Shown: positions 44,233-57,359 of the stretch, piece after piece | Layout: the number at the start of each line of letters is the position of its first letter | Numbering within the stretch: the first letter of the stretch is position 1 | Origin: Branchiostoma floridae | Lineage: Eukaryota > Chordata > Leptocardii > Amphioxiformes > Branchiostomatidae | Assembly (NCBI RefSeq): GCF_000003815.2 | Contig: NC_049979.1 | Span: 20,802,909 to 20,864,908, forward strand | Direction of reading: 5' to 3' | Length of the DNA stretch: 62,000 bases | Notes under the pieces: generated by a model | Seen by the model: the letters and a program-made list of their open reading frames with translations, nothing else | What the model was told of the DNA's origin: nothing | Database searches by the model: none | Program-made: the position numbers and the translations under genes

Positions 44233-45462
44233 GTACATGTAGTTATGCACTTATGTTGTCTAAATGTATTTGGTTCAGTTCCCAATGTTTGAGGAGGATA
44301 GCTCTAGAGGTGCATATCTAGCAGTTGTTGCAAAACTTGGCGGTGCTTGTCAAGTTACATTTGGGGTGTTTTTTGCAGGGGTCCCAGTTGTGACCCTTGT
44401 GGAACACGGGGACAATGTCGTCTGTACTCTTGGGGAAACATAGTGCACCGAACTGACTTTATATGTATAACACAGAATGTATGGTGATAAGAAGAATCCA
44501 TGTATGTACAAGTAGCAGTACAACTATTTGTTCAGGAACCTAGACAATCGCTTTTCTTGGTAGTTCCATCTAGTGTTTTGAATTAGAATCATTTGCCTTT
44601 TAAGCATAGCGACATGGAGTAATAGCCAAAGACGGCTGTTTATGTGCACTTGCATAAGTACAAAAACGGTCACAAGCAAAACGGCTGCTGTCACACCTTA
44701 GCAGAGCCCCCTGTACTTAAAAGAGTGAACTGCAGTGCTCACTCCCACATTCGACAATGACAATTGAAGCCCTTCCAAAGCGACAAAGACTCTGCCCTTC
44801 TTGCTTGTGGGAGTTTCCAAGATACATGTGACCGGTGTTGCTAGTTGGTGCACTGCCATGTTTGTATGTGGATTTTCTATTTTTATATTGTCAACATTGA
44901 GTTGAAAGTCAAGAGTTTCCTAGCTGGTAGCAAATTGTATTGTACATAACAGCGAGCGAGCACCCCTGTTCACAAATTGGAGCTGGCCAGTTCATATGGC
45001 AGTTATTAGTGAATGGTAGAAACTCTGGCTTTGTTGAATGATGCAGCTATGTGGAAAGCACTGTTTTTGGAGCTGGTGAAGCCTGTTCTATGTTTGGAAA
45101 GAAGATTATTGTAGCAATTCCTAATGTTGAAGCACAGCTGTGTGTTACATGACATTGAGCAGTGTGTTGTTGCAAACTTGTAAATATAACAGTATTAATA
45201 AAATGTCCGTTTTGCACTTGCGAGTCATGATTCAGGAGACATTGCATGATACCTTACGCTCAAGTTCCGTGATGGATCTCTTGAGTATCCGTATAAATGT
45301 ACTATAGTACTACCGGTATTATAGTACATTTAATATGCACAAACAACCAGTCCCCACGGTTATTTTGAAGTTCCTTCTTTTTTCTTTACTTCATCCCAAG
45401 AATGATAGTTAGAACCCCCGTACCATCATCTCAATTGTTTGAAACATTATAGAGACATTATT

Positions 45463-45606
45463 ACCAGAATCACGCACACACACAAGCCCATCAACACTAC
45501 CATGAAGGTGACAAGCTGCTATAGTATGGGGAACGAATCTACACATCATGCAGTACCGACCTCTACATTAAGAGGGCGCTGCGCATCGGCTTAGTTTTCT
45601 GCTTCA
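45463..45606. repeat. direct repeat, copy 1 of a 2-kb flanked unit
   Basis: Shares with 47602-47766 the ordered blocks ACCAGAA, ACACACACAAGCCCATCA, ATGAAGGTGACAAGCTGCTA, TCATGCAGTACCGA, TACATTAAG-GGGC, GCATCGGCT-AGT and TTCTGCTTC. The copies differ by indels, so the duplication is not recent. Confidence 0.85.
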
Positions 45607-46576
45607 GGCAATAATAAGACGTGATGGCATGAAACTAGAAGGCATTTCAGTCAGATAACACCGCATATTTGCTTGATAGCACTATACCTATTTCCTCATT
45701 TGCATGAAATAGTCCTACACATTTTTCATAGTCTCACGCTATGTGGATATAGCCTCAGAAAATGGGAGCTTCTCATTGGCTGAGGGGAAGTTGCCATGGG
45801 CTAATTACTTTTGTCACACAAGTTAAGAATGAAGCACGTCTGCTGATGTTTGTTCCCACTGCTAAAATTAAACAAGTGACCGTAGGTAACATTGTCTGTG
45901 ACGTCGGTCTGGTATATGTTGCTTGTTTTGTCTTCTTTGGTGTGTGACGTTGTGCTTATATCCTATAATGATCTTTTCACGTTGTTAACTATATCGTTTT
46001 ATCTAAAGTTGCTTAATATGTGTGTTTCATGTGAATCTTAAAGTTAAAGACCTAAACAAGTATGGATTGTGAGATAACATGTTGTCAAAGTCTAAAGTTA
46101 TGGTGACGATAAGCAACCGGATGGTCTAATACACAGGCAAATTCACAGAAGACCACCTACAAGTGCTACAAGACCGACAGGCAGACTGACAAACGCACCA
46201 AGTACTAACATGTCTCTGTTATGGACGTAATAAGTATGAAGCACGGAACAAGACCTTGATGTAATTTCATAATTTATAATATGGCTTACACGCTTCATCG
46301 TGTAGTGCGTTCACCCAGCTTTGTCTATTTAGGCTAGTCTTGGCAAAATTGGATTTTTGAAATTATTACAACCATAACAAGAGGCTGAAGGTACAAGTAT
46401 ATATGAAGACAGCATTATCATAATAAAAGTACCAACCATGTTCCTTTAAAGCGTAAATGGGCATTGGTCCGCAGCTACATAAAATTACCATAAATAGGTG
46501 ATACTGTCATATTCAAAGTAGATCGAAGTTGTCAAACATATCATGACCAGCTGGTCGCAGCTGTTGACAACAAGAA

Positions 46577-46609
46577 CAGCTGGTCACAGCTGGTCACAGC
46601 TGGTCACAG
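46577..46609. repeat. 10-bp microrepeat CAGCTGGTCA x3
   Basis: CAGCTGGTCA repeated three times, with related GACCAGCTGGTCGCAGCTG just upstream. Each unit contains the CAGCTG E-box. Confidence 0.8.
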
Positions 46610-46705
46610 ATGTTGACATATTTCGAGCAAGGTGAACAACTGTCAACTTGTGTGTATGGTAAAATCATAATTCAACATATTTCGAGAAGGGTGAACAACT
46701 GTCAA

Positions 46706-47412
46706 AGCGGCCCTGGACCAAAACACCGTAAGACGAACAAATTGTAGGGGTGATATTTTTATACATCCATAATAAAACCAGCATAAAAAACAACGTGCAT
46801 CAGCGTCAACCTCAGTGCAGAGGACTTGCCAAACAACGTACGTATGCGACAACGGGAACATGTAGTTACAGATGCGAACGCGAATAACTTTGAGGATCAG
46901 ATAAAACCACGCATCTGCTTGCTATATTTTATTATGGCAAGGCTCAAACAAAGCGGCCCTGGGCCAAAACACCACAAGACGAAGAGATTGTAGGGGTGAT
47001 ATTTTTATACATCCATAATAAAACCAGCAGCCGCGAAAAAAAACCACGTGCATCATCGTCAACCTCAGTCCAGAGGACCTGCCAAACAACGTACGTATGC
47101 GACAACGGGAACATGCAAATACAGATGCGAACGGGAATAACTTTGACGATCAGATAAAACCACGCATCTGCTTGACAATATCCGATTACATCATGACCCA
47201 CATGCAGAGGATCTGGACCAAAACACCGCAAGACGAACAAATTGTAGGGGTGCTATTTTTATAACATCCATAATAAAACCACCTGCCGCAAAAAAAAAAT
47301 CACGTGCATCATCGTCAACCTCAGTACAAAGGACCTGCCAAACCACATAGAATTCAGACAATAGGAACATATAGATACAGCTGCGAACGCGCGTAAACGT
47401 GACAAAACTAAA
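46706..47412. repeat. tandem array, three ~250-bp units
   Basis: Units anchored on CCAAAACACC at about 46718, 46964 and 47218 (spacing 246 and 254). Shared blocks include AGACGAA-A-ATTGTAGGGG, TACATCCATAATAAAACCA, CAACCTCAGT and CAGATAAAACCACGCATCTG. Parallel minus-strand frames read similar peptides in each unit, but they follow from the repeat and lack gene features. Confidence 0.85.
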
Positions 47413-47444
47413 AGTCTGTCGACCAGAGGTTCTGGTCACAGACT
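47413..47444. repeat. hairpin AGTCTGT-GACCAGA ... TCTGGTCACAGACT
   Basis: Two 14-15-nt arms with a three-base loop and a single bulge, at the edge of the tandem array. It might mark an element end. Confidence 0.6.
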
Positions 47445-47601
47445 AATAACAAAGAACTACTCCCCCACCCCTAAAATTACCAACCGCAACATTGCAAGGA
47501 TTTACAGAAGCAATTGTAATGTTGCACCAGCCTGTAATTACATACGTTACATGTGCCGAAGTCTTGTCATGAAAAATATATGAATTCTGGAAATATTAAG
47601 C

Positions 47602-47766
47602 ACCAGAACACACACACAAGCCCATCAAAACTATACCTCCATGTCAATGAAGGTGACAAGCTGCTATGGGGAAAGAACCTACAGACGACACCTACCGACT
47701 TGGATATCATGCAGTACCGATCAGTACATTAAGGGGGCACTTAGCATCGGCTAAGTGTTCTGCTTC
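47602..47766. repeat. direct repeat, copy 2 of a 2-kb flanked unit
   Basis: Second copy of the segment at 45463-45606; see that entry for shared blocks. It carries about 20 extra bases, including TACCTCCATGTCA. Confidence 0.85.
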
Positions 47767-48084
47767 TGACACAGCCAGCCATGTAAAGGCATACTAGTAT
47801 CATCTAGAAGGCACACCAAGAAGCAAACAGAATTCTTGGGATATATCAAGAGGTATATAAAGTGAAAAAAAATATATTGTTCGTCCCTACCTTGAGACTT
47901 GAGTACTATTACTTGAGCATGGGCGCTATGGCTCCAGAAAGACATATATATGATCGAAGCAGTACGAAAGAGAGCAAGTGATCCCAGAGCTACAAATTTA
48001 AAGACTACCATACAATCAGAGGCTAAGGAAAATGAAACTAAATTTAACATTTCTTGCGGTGAGAAGATTTAGGGGTGGCCGTGC

Positions 48085-48470
48085 TTGACGTGTAAAAAAC
48101 TGTTAAAGGATTTGAGGGCATTAACAAGGACATTCTCTTTTGATAGCCCTTCTTACACCTTCTACAACATTAGAGGACATCACTTAAAGCTCCGTATAGC
48201 TCACACCAGACTTGAGATTCGAAACAGGTCCTTTGCATCAAGTAGTGAGGGTACTGAAGGCGTAGAATAAGCCATCTCACCGTGGCCATTTGCTGATCTT
48301 AGCTTGTGAGCCAGTGCTCTGTGAACAGCTTCAAGAACAAGATTGATAAATACCTGGAAGCCGTTCTTGACGGAGGAGCGACAGTGAGCTACCCGCTTCC
48401 AGCTCCTGACCGCGGAGTGTACTACAGCCTACGCGGTTCAGGTAAATTCAGTTGTTTGCTTGTATATTTA
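48085..48470 (+). pseudogene. C-terminal fragment of a LINE reverse transcriptase
   Basis: Two frames recall the end of CR1/L2-type ORF2 proteins. 48085-48270 reads Asn-Ile-Arg-Gly-His-His-Leu-Lys-Leu and Ile-Arg-Asn-Arg-Ser-Phe, the place of the family's R-G-H-x-x-K-L and R-x-x-F-F-S segments. From about 48303 another frame reads Ser-Val-Asn-Ser-Phe-Lys-Asn-Lys-Ile-Asp-Lys-Tyr-Leu, the typical closing motif. Stops and a frame change separate them, so this is a dead, 5'-truncated copy. Confidence 0.7.
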
Positions 48471-49562
48471 TATATATAGGAGAAAAGTTTTCTTGTTCTA
48501 ATTGCTATTTTGGCACATTATGTCCCTACAATATCTTCGTTTTTATTGTAAGAATCGGATGAGAACTATTGTTTCAAATTGCAATATTTGTAGTTGCAAG
48601 AGTAATCGCAAGGTAGCGCTATGAAGCCCCAAGCTGAAACGTTCTTGCTTGGGGAGTTTTGTTGTAACTAGATCCCACCTTAGAGACCAGCGGCGACAGA
48701 AGACAACTTCTACTCTTCCTAGAGCGCCCGTGTAACTTTTCCGACCACTACTATATCTGCGCGATTCAATCTCTGCTTGGAGAGTAGAGAACTTCTACCA
48801 ACACTACACCCTTCAACTGTGCAGGATGTGCCAGAGACTGCTACTCTAGAATTTTGCTTCCAACTCATTGAGATTGCAGACAATGCAACACACGGCAAAC
48901 CCAGGCAGCTTAGCCGATATTAGGTGCCAACGCTTACATACATTTACACTTCTCATACAATACACAGAAATAACTCCAATGGTTAGAACTGGCTTGTTTA
49001 GCCACTAAAGAAGATGCCGACCATGACGATACCCAACGGAAGGAGGCCAATAAATTATGACCAAACTAATGCTTTGACAATGTTTCATAAATGCCCCCCC
49101 CCCCCCCCCAAAAAAAATAACTGTACTGTGACAATGTTGTATGTTGTAACAATGAGTTCAACGAAAGAAAATAACAACATTGCTATCGACCATATACAGT
49201 GCATAATAGCTTGTTAGTGGCAATGTTACTTCATGCGTGTCATTTCACACCCATGTGGTTCATCTTCTTTCTAAATGGCAGACTAATGACGTACTGACTT
49301 CAGTGTTTGACGATACAGTCGTTTTTATCTACGGTCTTATTTCTTGTTTTGTCTGATGACTTTTTGTCAAGCGACATGCTGGCTTTTGTGAATTCGAAAC
49401 TTTACAAAATGCTTGAGTTTGTAGGATTCGGCTGTTTTCGTTTATTCGAACTTTACCAGAAACTAACAAAATGGTGGGAAAGGCAAAACAGGGGAAAACA
49501 ACACCTCTTCAAGTTTGCCTCCCGTACAAAATACTAATAGCAACTAGAGTTCGGCGACCTCA
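48471..49562. other. gene-free stretch with poly-C/poly-A run
   Basis: No gene. Homopolymer C16 at 49094-49109 is followed directly by A9, a likely sequencing-difficult spot. Short ORFs have no domain. Confidence 0.6.
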
Positions 49563-50615
49563 TACCTCCATGAAATATTCAAGCTTTTGCAAATCTTATG
49601 CAAATAACTTGCACATTTCCATGATTCATGCATGGTGATGTTCATCATTTACTAACATACACATGTCAAGTATAAAATTCCCATCATTAATCATTGAGCG
49701 GTTTTGCAATTTTTGCATATATTATGCAAATCAGTTACTCATTAGCATATTTGGCATCTGCCTATGTTCCATCTATCATAATTTACATAACCATGTATTT
49801 ATTGATGTCAAGTTATTGAAATAATGGAATTGTAAAATTTCCTCATTAATTATGCGAATAATGTCCTCATTTGCATAACATGCATATCATTATAAACGCC
49901 TTTGCCTAAGCTACCTGCATGCCTAAAATGATGGCAATCCATTGTTCCTCTGCAGTTATCTTCTTTGGAATGTCTTGACAAAAATACCCCTGCAGTTCAA
50001 AAATTAAATGTTAGGGGGCTAAAACTTGGCTCACTATGTCATGACAATAAAAGCTGTCTACCATCCAATTGTCAAGATCATATCATTTCCGAGACAGGAG
50101 ATACATTGCAAAAACTGCTATGATAGAATATTCTCATTAACTATGCAAATGTACTCTAATTTTGCATGATTAGCATTTTATCTTGTACAACATTGTCTAA
50201 GGTGCCTACATACCAAAAATCATGAAAATCCGTTGTTCCCTTCTTCAGTTATCCGCTTCAGAAGTTTTTGACAAAAATGCCCCTGCTATCCCAAACCTAG
50301 TTGCTAGGGGGCCCAAACTTATGTCACTCGTTCTTGAGCACAAGAGCTGTCTAACGCCTTAAAATTCGTGACCCTAGCTTGTTCAGAAAACGAGATAGCA
50401 AAACCGGAAGTTGCGCTGCAGTATCAAGGGAAGCCGCTAGGGAGCCCAAAATCTAATCACTTCTAGCTTTCATCGCACCCCACCAACACACCAAGTATAA
50501 AACTAATCCGTTCAGCCGTTCTTGAGTTATCTCGTTCACATACACACACGCACACACACACACACACACACAAACGCTGGGTAAAATATAACCTCCATGA
50601 CATTTCATGGAGGTA
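49563..50615. mobile_element. repeat element with ACCTCCATGAAAT inverted ends
   Basis: ACCTCCATGAAAT (49564-49576) and its exact inverse ATTTCATGGAGGT (50602-50614), each bounded by TA. Inside, two diverged ~293-bp units share TTGACAAAAAT-CCCCTGC, AGGGGGC--AAACTT and AGCTGTCTA. A third partial unit (ATCCGTTCAGCCGTTCTTGAG) runs into a CA microsatellite, the arrangement seen in microsatellite-associated invertebrate elements. No protein encoded. Confidence 0.7.
50539..50572. repeat. imperfect CA microsatellite
   Basis: ACACACACGCACACACAC-type run inside the 3' end of the element at 49563-50615. Confidence 0.9.
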
Positions 50616-52980
50616 ATAATGGTAACAATGAGTAAAGAAAATAATGGAAACAACGATAAACAGAATAATAACAACTAGTAAAATCAAATCAATACTGTAC
50701 TTTCTCTTTGGCATAGATCGACGGCAACAGTTGTAGTAAAAGGTGTCATAAAAAGGTAACTCTATCGTTAAGATCTTCGGTTGGATCTTCTTTTTTAAAT
50801 ACTGCTCTGGAATCGGTCATGAGTTACACTTCATTTTATCTGTATTCAATCCTTCCTTTCGTATATCTTTTTCAGCAAAATGCTTAAAACATCTTTAGAG
50901 TTATGACCTGGTACGTGATCTTTTACAGTCGAGTTTTGTACGTTATCGCCCGTGTATGGGAACTGCACGTATGAGTCTCAAATCATGCTAGATACGATGC
51001 AAGTCGCTTGCAGAAGTTACATAAACTAAAGAAAAAAACTAAGAAAAACTAGTTGAATTGCGGTCATAGACTAAGCAGAGACGTCGTGACTCAAATGTCC
51101 AGCGGTAATGCCCCTGTGGCCAATTATATCTTTCGTAACAGAAGTCATGAGACCTATTGTAACCAAGCGTGAAAGGTCATTCCGCTGCTAGTAGGAAATT
51201 ACAATTAATAGAACATATCAAACAAAGCAAATTGTCAGCAACTATTCATTGGATGATTGTACGCGTAAGTTAAGAAACGGCGTGCACCTGGTACATGTGT
51301 GTAAAATACATTAATAATAGGCTGATGTCCATTCAGTGAGGTTTTCTCGACATCAAAAGATGTATTTTTGTCTGAAACATTGCAAATATGACAAGTGTTT
51401 TCTAGCATTACTGAGATTGTAATTCGATTTCTACGTGACATTCTATCTAGAATGCACTACACGGTGCACTACTTTCAGTCTAGATCCTAGAGGCTCTCAT
51501 GGATGCTTCAATATCAAGCTCAAGTAACCCCAAAAAGGAGAAAAGTGAGACGAGTGAAAGTCGTACCTCAGTTTAAGCGCAGTAAGAACACCGGTCTTTT
51601 TCATGTACCCGTGAAAAGATATCGTTCCACGTTGCACCATATTTCTCATATACATAGAACGTATAAGACATGGATATAGAAGGCGAGATACCTTTGTATT
51701 TTTCATGAAGAAATTGATAATTTCATAAACATATGTATACAAAAATGCGATAATACAATCTAATATAATTTCAAGGCTTACATATCAAGGACTTTCTATC
51801 GCCTTGCAAGACAGATATACAACAATTTTGCCGTCTCTCGTTGTCCATCAAGTGCACGTTCAAATCCACACGACCCACAAGGTTGACTAATCATTACCTC
51901 TTGAGAATGTATGTAATTAGGCATTGGCGTCATAAAACATCTGCCCAACGTGTTTTGTGGAAAAACAAACATTTCAAGTTGTTTGGATAGTTGACACTAA
52001 CAATCATAAACCTCACAATTCAAGATTATTTTTGTAGCATACATCAACAATCACAAACTTCACAATTTACGTTTTTTTTTGGAAAGCAGACACCGACAAA
52101 CACGAAGCTCACGTGGCAAGGCAGTATGCGTTGCCATGTCTGCGTCTGTTTATAGTCAACAAAGCTGTTTTGTCTGGGTTTCTTTTAATTCATGATACAA
52201 GCGTTCAATTTCAAAGTCCTGCCGTCAGAAACCCTCGTCATACTTGTTTGCCATGGTCATCCTTTGAAATATGATACATCTTACAGACATGATAAAGGCA
52301 CTCAGGCAGAAGCATATTATATTTTTATTAAGAACGTTGACATCAATGAAGAGTAAGCCGTGCGTCACATGGCCGACTAGTGCTGATGTCTGTATTTGTA
52401 TCTTCACTGTTTCCTAAACATCTGGGTATGCTCTGAAGTGATGCAGTTGCATAACTTGTCTCGACTAAACTTTTTTTGGTTGCTGGTAAAATAGTAGAAA
52501 TTGGTCGTACTGGCTGAGTAATTTGTCTATAACCTAGACATTTGTAAATGTGTAACAGTTTACAAATGTGTACCTCATAACGTAACCCCCAACCTTTACA
52601 GTTAATCATATTATATAGTAGCTCATCTGGTCATTCTCCATTACTTTTCCAGTACTTCTAAGTATGGACTAGCTTTAGTGGTCCAGATGTTTCCTGGTTT
52701 CATACTTCAAATATTCAGTGTAAATTTTAATGAATGGTTGATCAAAATTTCCTCGATGAATGTCTTACGGAACCCTAGGCAGATTCCCTACCAGACGGGT
52801 CGTCGACTCTCCTAAGCCGGTATGAAAAAATCATTCATTTATTCTGTCCCTCCATCATAAAGTTCACACCTATCAAAAATAACATGAAGATTGAGTATCA
52901 ATTTCCGCTGACCGAGCACGGCACCTTTGCCACCCCATCGCCGCTGCAGAAGCCAGTCACCTGGTACATCGTAATCCTCC
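50616..52980. other. gene-free AT-rich stretch
   Basis: No gene, transposon ends or large repeats recognised. ORFs under 100 codons on both strands show no domain. Confidence 0.55.
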
Positions 52981-53060
52981 GGCAGCAGACTTATGATTAA
53001 CGCGGCGATTTTATTACTGTGACCGATGGTCAGGGGTCGAGCCCCGGCCCAGCTTTGTAA
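52981..53060 (+). other. tRNA-like remnant with B-box-like T-arm
   Basis: AGGGGTCGAGCCCCGGCC at about 53031-53048 resembles a tRNA T-arm (stem GGGG/CCCC around TCGAG). I could not fold a full cloverleaf and no clear A box is present. Possibly part of a tRNA-derived SINE, or chance. Confidence 0.2.
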
Positions 53061-56000
53061 GCAGGGTCGCGCAATTATGCCCCAGATTGGCCGAAGGGCC
53101 GGCTGTTCATCCAAGTGTTAGGTGTTTAACGACTTAAGTTGGAGGGGAAGGTTAGATGTAACTAACCAATTTGATCCAAAAGGTCAAGCAGGGGCACCTT
53201 GTTTTGCACGTTAAAACAAACGTGTGCGATTCGTTCCATATTGCGGCTGCATTTGCAGTTTGTTCAACACCTCATCTACGTATGCGTATATTTTATACCG
53301 GAAAATGTAACGATTAAAACTACGTTGAATAAAAAAAGGACATCTCTACGCCATGCAGACCAGTTTAAGTTTCACTTGGTTAACTTTTCCGCAGTACGAA
53401 CATACTTCTGTCGTACCGTATGGAGTAAAATGTAGTACACTTCACACAGTTTTATTCAAAGATAAAATGAACGTTGGAGCAAACCACAGAAACTCATCAT
53501 TATTTTACATTATCGTAATCTAAAATGTATCCGATAACTTAACGTTACAATGTGTTCTAAACGCACTGACGTGGGACCAATGACGAGTTTTGTGATCTGA
53601 AGATGCGGAGTTGGACCACAGAACCAGCATCGAACAGTAACCGAAGTTGACTGACAGGAATAACGGTTTTCGTTTGAACATCAGTAATAGGACACGGCGA
53701 GGAGTGATTGGCCACCATGAGAACCATGTTGATTGATAGTTTTTTCATAAAGACCAATCAATTTCCATAACGGAATACGTGTACGCATGCCCATAGGCCT
53801 TGGATAGCAACGTCCGTACCTCTATCCAAGCAACAAACGCCTTAATTCAAAATGCATTTAAGTGCAAAACTGTGACTCTGAGTATCAGCACGAGACATAT
53901 GAAAAGGTTCTAAAAGGTGTCAAAATTACGTTATCATCATTATAATCATCCATGTGCAATTTCAGCTTTCTACCCAAACTGGAAATGGATCAGGTGAAAT
54001 GTTTATTGAAATGTCTCTTTTATCGAGCATGCATATAATGTAAAGAACGTTTGGTTCTGTTGTGTTTGTAATTCACACCTAGACTTATTACATTCTGTGG
54101 CCGAATATCATTACGTGTCATTCCACCCTTATAGGCCTGTGTCCTAGGAACCGCTGTTAAATTGTCTCCGTTAGTAATTGTACGACGTCTCGCACCCACT
54201 TCCAATCAGAGACTGCGCCCTTTTCATTTAGCAGAACATTAGAACGCATGATAGACCCAGCGCCAACTCAAACTAATTGTAGCCGTAGGTCCACTCTTTC
54301 CACCGTCTACGGATACTTTCTTCTCGTGTTTATGTTTGCTTGTGTTAGCGTGTGTCCGTACCCATTGGAATACAATAAAGTGGCAGTATGTGAGGCGGAA
54401 GATGGTGTAACCGGAGGTTTGAAGGCTGACCGGGAGGTCTGTCAGGAAGTGAATAGTGCTGATAATGAAGTCAGAAACCAAAGGATCGCATGTGTGAGAG
54501 ATTATGCCCTGTGTGAAATGGACATGTATCATATTGACATATAGGCAATAATTATGTGATTTTTTCTTCTGGTGTGTCTAGCTGAACGTTAGGTTCTTGT
54601 ATGTCCGTAGTTATTTGAATACGCTGTCAGTAGCGTGGCAGGAAGTGAGTGGGAAAATGGTGTCACCGCAGTGATCACACGGGATGAGAGGACGAATCAG
54701 ACGTGACAGGTCATGAGTTCAATGGAAGAAGCTACTAATTTACGGGGAGGTATTGTCCTGACCTGTCTGTGTTTTCGTAGTTACATGCTTTCCATACGGT
54801 AGTCACCTTCATAGTAGAGTGACAGGAAGTTATCAATTGACACATGTTGTGCCAAAAATAAACTCATTTGCATACTAATCATCTACTGAACAAGACATAC
54901 TAGAAACTCTAGATATAACACGAGTTGTGGGATCTTCGAACTCTAGTTAACAACTAGTGTGGTTTCCACTCCTTCTTTCCCATTTCTGTAATATTCCCTG
55001 TACTGCCCGCAGCAAAACTTCCTGTTAAACGCTTTATAACAGACGTAGTTTGAGTTGTTGGAGACGACCTCCTGTATCTCCGCCACATCTGAGCCCCACA
55101 TTACGGCCACCTATCTGAACTCGTGGTCTATAAAGGATCGCGCGGCACGGAAAGGTCATTACCTAGTGATTACGGCGGGCGAACCGCGGCCTCTTGCTGC
55201 TAATCCACAAGATCCATCTTACTCTGCGTTTTTAATTGCGGGGATACGGAACAAAACTTTTGTGGTTTGTTTGAAAGTTTGGTCAATGACGTGGTGTATG
55301 GCAAGTGGGGAATTTAGTTTCAGTGATGAATGATGGCATTCAAAGAAAGACATGTTAGTAAGTTGAAGTACATTTGTATTTTCGTGCATTTATCGTCATT
55401 TTATTTCACACCACCAAATACTTTAAGAGTGAAACTATATACCAAAAGGGAAGGGATAACAATTCTTGAAAAGTCGTAAATCAAAGCCCTGTACCTTAAT
55501 AATTCTTTTAACCTCTTTGTCATATCTGGAACAAAAAATATGAAAGAAAAACTTTAGATATATCATTATTAAGACAGTTGAATATGAATAGAACGAAGTA
55601 GAATTTAGCCATTGAAAAGATCAAAAAGGGCTACTTTCGGTCCTAAATTAAAGAAAAGTGGCACTACTTGATATTACCAATTGTTAAATGGAAAATGCGG
55701 TATACTAGTAAGTCGGAAGATAGGGTTCTGATTCCGAACATAATGGCAATAACGAATACATTTACGAGATTGTCTGATACTGTACAATGTCAATTTGAGT
55801 GCCTGACACAGTAGTTAACCAACCGACCAACAGAACCTTATAGATATACTATTTTTCCAGATCAAGTCGAGATTTTCCTGAACAAAAAACACACAAGTAA
55901 TGCCTCAGGGTTAACAGATTAAACGTACTGGTAACTGAGAACCGATACATCATGTATCTGATGGCCCGCAGTACCCCAAACTAACCCGCACCCGCTTGAG

Positions 56001-56150
56001 CGATGGCGCAGAAATGGTGCGCCACTTCTTGAGAGCATAATTGAAAATAGATAACATCTTAAGTACCCGCAAACATTGATTAGTTCTTGTACCGCTTCTC
56101 TCCCCTTTAGTAGTTCGGGGTTATACGGACTCATCGCTTATAACTCCATA
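53061..56150. other. gene-free stretch
   Basis: No supported gene. The ORF at 54248-54544 (98 codons, one hydrophobic segment, several Cys) is open on both strands and has no recognised domain. 55040-55210 is moderately CpG-rich. Confidence 0.45.
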
Positions 56151-56900
56151 TTTGTAGGTGCAAGACTCAGCGGGTGGTGATCGGAAGAAGGGGAAGAAAT
56201 GATGAATGTTTCGGGGGACACGGTGCAGAATTAATCAACGGTTGTCAACCAACAAGTAGTGTGAGGAATATCGGCAGGGGATGGGTGAAGTGAGATAGGT
56301 AAAAGGGCGCCATTGATCCGACATTACCGGGTCCTAAACGGTGCACGCCTCTCTATGAATGGCGCTCTGCTGTTCCCTTCGGCGACAAAGACATCAAACT
56401 AGTCATTAACTTCCACAGTCCATCACAACCACCGCGCTCTGCCGGGCGCGCTACCCTTATCTCCAGCCCGGCTCCACAGCACAAATTAAACGGTAATACC
56501 GCGCCAGGCGATTTTTTCCAAGACAAATGTACTAATTTCCACTAAGCCAACCGCTTCGTACGCGCGCCTCTTAACTACGGGCTAGCTATAGCCAAACGAT
56601 TCTTGTCTCCTTTCATAAAGATAAGGTTGGAATCATTTAGACTAAGCCTCGCCGCAATATTCCCGCCAGAGGTCATGAACGAGGTGCGATTACCCGAGAT
56701 TAGAAATATCACGTCTTAATTTTGCTATTGTGGAAAGCTGTAGTCGTCGAAGGAAGAAATTGGACGGGCAGCGGAGCGTGCGCTCCAGGCAGGCGAAATT
56801 TTTAAAGCCCACCATTGCGACACATTTGGCCGTGTGAAGGCACAGTGGGGGTACCCATCAACGGAGGAAGGATTCTGTGGAGTTTTCAGGTGTAATTCTA
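56151..56900. promoter_or_regulatory. CpG-rich non-coding block, possible regulatory region
   Basis: Noticeably higher GC and CpG content than the surroundings, with long stretches lacking repeats and lacking ORFs of coding character. It might be a conserved enhancer or promoter of a gene outside the window. Inference only. Confidence 0.3.
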
Positions 56901-57359
56901 TTGCAAGATACCGGTCATTTATTCAATCCTTGTTGTTAAATTTCCGTTCACGCAGATCAGAGGAATGAATTTTGAAAGGGAGGATGGAAAATGTGCATGA
57001 AAATAATTTTGTAAATAAAATGAAAGTGATGTAAAAATCTACATTTCTTAAGTCTATTATAACTAAATGGTTTAAAAGAAGATATTAAAAAAGACCCAAA
57101 CAAATTTTTTAGGAAATCTTGACATGTTATGTGGCAATGTTCATGCATTAATAACAGTTTTGTGACCGGCTAATCTTTCCTACAAACTTCGTGTTCAAAG
57201 TTTGCTTAAGGCCATTTTCCTAGTTAACCTTTTGTATCCTAACGTCCTAAAAGACCTATTCAAATCTGATGCACCGGGGTCTGCAAAGGATGCTAATGGT
57301 TAAGGTCCCCTTTTCTATGTTTCCATGACCCCAGCCGTAGCCCGTACTTAGCACGTTGT

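Larger units (their letters stand above)
40917..45202 (+). other. downstream of receptor, possible long 3' UTR
   Basis: No coding features in 4.3 kb. AATAAA hexamers occur at 44193-44198 (inside an inverted repeat) and 45197-45202, so the 3' UTR could be several kb. The true polyadenylation site cannot be fixed from sequence. Confidence 0.35.

Noticed and set aside
46643-47439. Similar minus-strand peptides in three consecutive ORFs
   Set aside because: They are translations of the three 250-bp tandem repeat units, not a gene family.
54248-54544. 98-codon ORF with a hydrophobic segment and Cys residues
   Set aside because: The opposite strand is equally open, there is no domain, no splice or promoter support; too weak to call a gene.
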